DNA from: an uncultured Eubacteriales bacterium
GTDB lineage: Bacteria; Bacillota; Clostridia; Peptostreptococcales; Anaerovoracaceae
Direction of reading: 5' to 3'
DNA length: 64,000 nucleotides
NCBI GenBank assembly: GCA_949285555.1
Contig: CASDYG010000003.1
Location: 231,932 to 295,931, forward strand
Shown here: one piece after another, positions 63,323-64,000 of the stretch
Numbering within the stretch: position 1 is the first letter of the stretch
Layout of the letters: the number at the start of each line of letters is the position of its first letter
The notes under the pieces: model-generated
The model's database searches: none
Told to the model about the DNA's origin: nothing
The model's input: only the letters and a program-made list of their open reading frames with translations
Position numbers and translations under genes: made by a program

Positions 63323-63838
63323 ATGATTATTAGAAGAGAGAGGTCAGAAGATTATCAGCAAATATATAATCTGATAAGGATTGCATTTGAATCAGCACCG
63401 CACTCGGATGGAGAGGAACATGAGCTTGTGGAAAGGCTTAGAATGGGTAAAGGCTATATTTCTGATCTATCCTTAGTAGCTATAATTGACGATAGTATTG
63501 TAGGCCATATTATGTTTACAAAAGCAAAGGCTGGATGTACAGATGTTTTAGCACTTGCGCCAGTTACAGTCTTACCTGAGAATCAGAATAAAGGTATCGG
63601 TTCAGCTCTGATAAGAGAGGGGCACAGGTTAGCAAGAAAATTTGGATATGGATATTCGGTGGTATTAGGTGATCCAAAGTATTACTCAAAGTTTGGATAC
63701 ATACCGGCGGAAGCTTATGGTATTACTTCACCATTTGAGGATATACCAGAAGGCTATTTTATGGCTTATAAAATACATGATGAAGCACCAAAAGCTTGCG
63801 GAATGATGGTATATGCTGAAGAATTTGGAATAAATTAG
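63323..63838 (+). CDS. GNAT family N-acetyltransferase (YhbS-like)
   Basis: A 171-residue acetyltransferase. IRRERSEDYQQIYNLI opens the fold; VLPENQNKGIGSALIREGHRLA is the acetyl-CoA-binding loop (Q/RxxGxG/A), and VLGDPKYYSKFGYIPAEAYGI is the YhbS-type C-terminal block. The acceptor molecule is unknown. GGAAGGAAG precedes the ATG. It is a single gene between a terminator and the IS end. Confidence 0.92.
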   Translation: MIIRRERSEDYQQIYNLIRIAFESAPHSDGEEHELVERLRMGKGYISDLSLVAIIDDSIVGHIMFTKAKAGCTDVLALAPVTVLPENQNKGIGSALIREGHRLARKFGYGYSVVLGDPKYYSKFGYIPAEAYGITSPFEDIPEGYFMAYKIHDEAPKACGMMVYAEEFGIN

Positions 63839-63884
63839 CTTGCTATTTTTAATGAAACATATATGAACCTATTTTAAAATAAGG

Positions 63885-64000
63885 TGACCCCAAAAAGTTG
63901 GACTTTATACCAGAGACATTTAGAAATATTTGTCTCTGGTTTTTTGCGTCCTAAATATTTCCCCTAGGGGAAATCGCAGCTATGCTGCATTTAATTTTCT
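63885..64000. mobile_element. End of an IS3-family-like insertion sequence, cut by the window edge
   Basis: TGACCCCAAAAAGTTGGAC (63885-63903) matches the terminal repeat style of IS3/IS150-type elements. A hairpin follows (CCAGAGACA near 63910, TGTCTCTGG near 63931, then TTTTTT) and could be a terminator within the element. The transposase would lie beyond base 64000, so neither family nor integrity can be confirmed. Confidence 0.55.

Noticed and set aside
1-64000. CRISPR arrays, prophage genes, rRNA operons
   Set aside because: No regularly spaced repeats, no phage structural or integrase genes and no rRNA sequence were seen.

Overview
The window is a gene-dense, AT-rich, low-GC Gram-positive chromosome segment. 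The gene set is that of an anaerobic Clostridia-type Firmicute: long-form HPF, YlxM-Ffh-RpsP-KhpA-RimM-TrmD, CdaA-CdaR-GlmM-GlmS, SepF/YggT, RelQ-type alarmone synthetase, RqcH, an FMN-riboswitch rib operon, a Gram-positive Tad locus and a permuted AhpF. Shine-Dalgarno sites are strong, and TTG or GTG starts are common. The species cannot be named from the sequence; a Lachnospiraceae or related Clostridia lineage is my best inference. No phage, plasmid or CRISPR is present. The only mobile-element trace is an IS3-type terminal sequence at the right edge.

Layout. 1-3.4 kb: truncated NYN-LOTUS protein, mscL, ferritin, AI-2E-type permease. 3.4-9.0 kb (minus strand): FtsX-type ABC exporter pair, a lipoprotein and gapA. 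9.1-13.1 kb: SDR reductase, an FHA-RodA/FtsW fusion and a class B PBP. 13.2-19.0 kb: YhaM, a divergent CCA-transferase-like protein, a RecD-like helicase, ComFC, a raiA-motif RNA and HPF. 19.3-21.7 kb: AhpC and an AhpF-like reductase with swapped domain order. 22.0-27.3 kb: c-di-AMP/glucosamine operon cdaA-cdaR-glmM-glmS. 27.4-35.0 kb: SAH hydrolase-like protein, YwlG-like protein, MATE pump, LCP ligase, ThrRS without a TGS domain, SppA. 35.0-45.0 kb: paired hairpins, a 31-residue membrane peptide, tRNA-Arg(CCT), the SRP/ribosome-maturation operon, division genes (HlyD-like, yggS, sepF, yggT), lspA, rluD, a lysophospholipase-like hydrolase and relQ. 45.1-51.1 kb (minus strand): rqcH and the rib genes under an FMN riboswitch. 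51.2-57.5 kb: a minimal Tad/Flp pilus-like locus. 58.0-63.2 kb: a five-gene operon murT-like/gatD-like/ATP-grasp/murT-like/gatD-like. Then a GNAT acetyltransferase and the IS end.

The most unusual locus is the five-gene operon at 58.0-63.2 kb. MurT-GatD normally amidates the D-glutamate of lipid II using ammonia from glutamine. Here two MurT-like proteins keep their ATP-binding loop and zinc ribbon, but both GatD partners have Thr where the nucleophilic Cys should be and Leu where the catalytic His should be, in the same TGNA context. A single ATP-grasp ligase gene sits between the two pairs with overlapping or near-overlapping junctions. I infer a glutaminase-independent cell-envelope ligase system that has diverged from MurT-GatD; its substrate is unknown. 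Other strong points are the raiA RNA between comFC and hpf, a TadE-like pilin carrying two identically spaced His/Cys modules, a riboflavin deaminase-reductase with an extra N-terminal domain, and several unusual translation-start arrangements.
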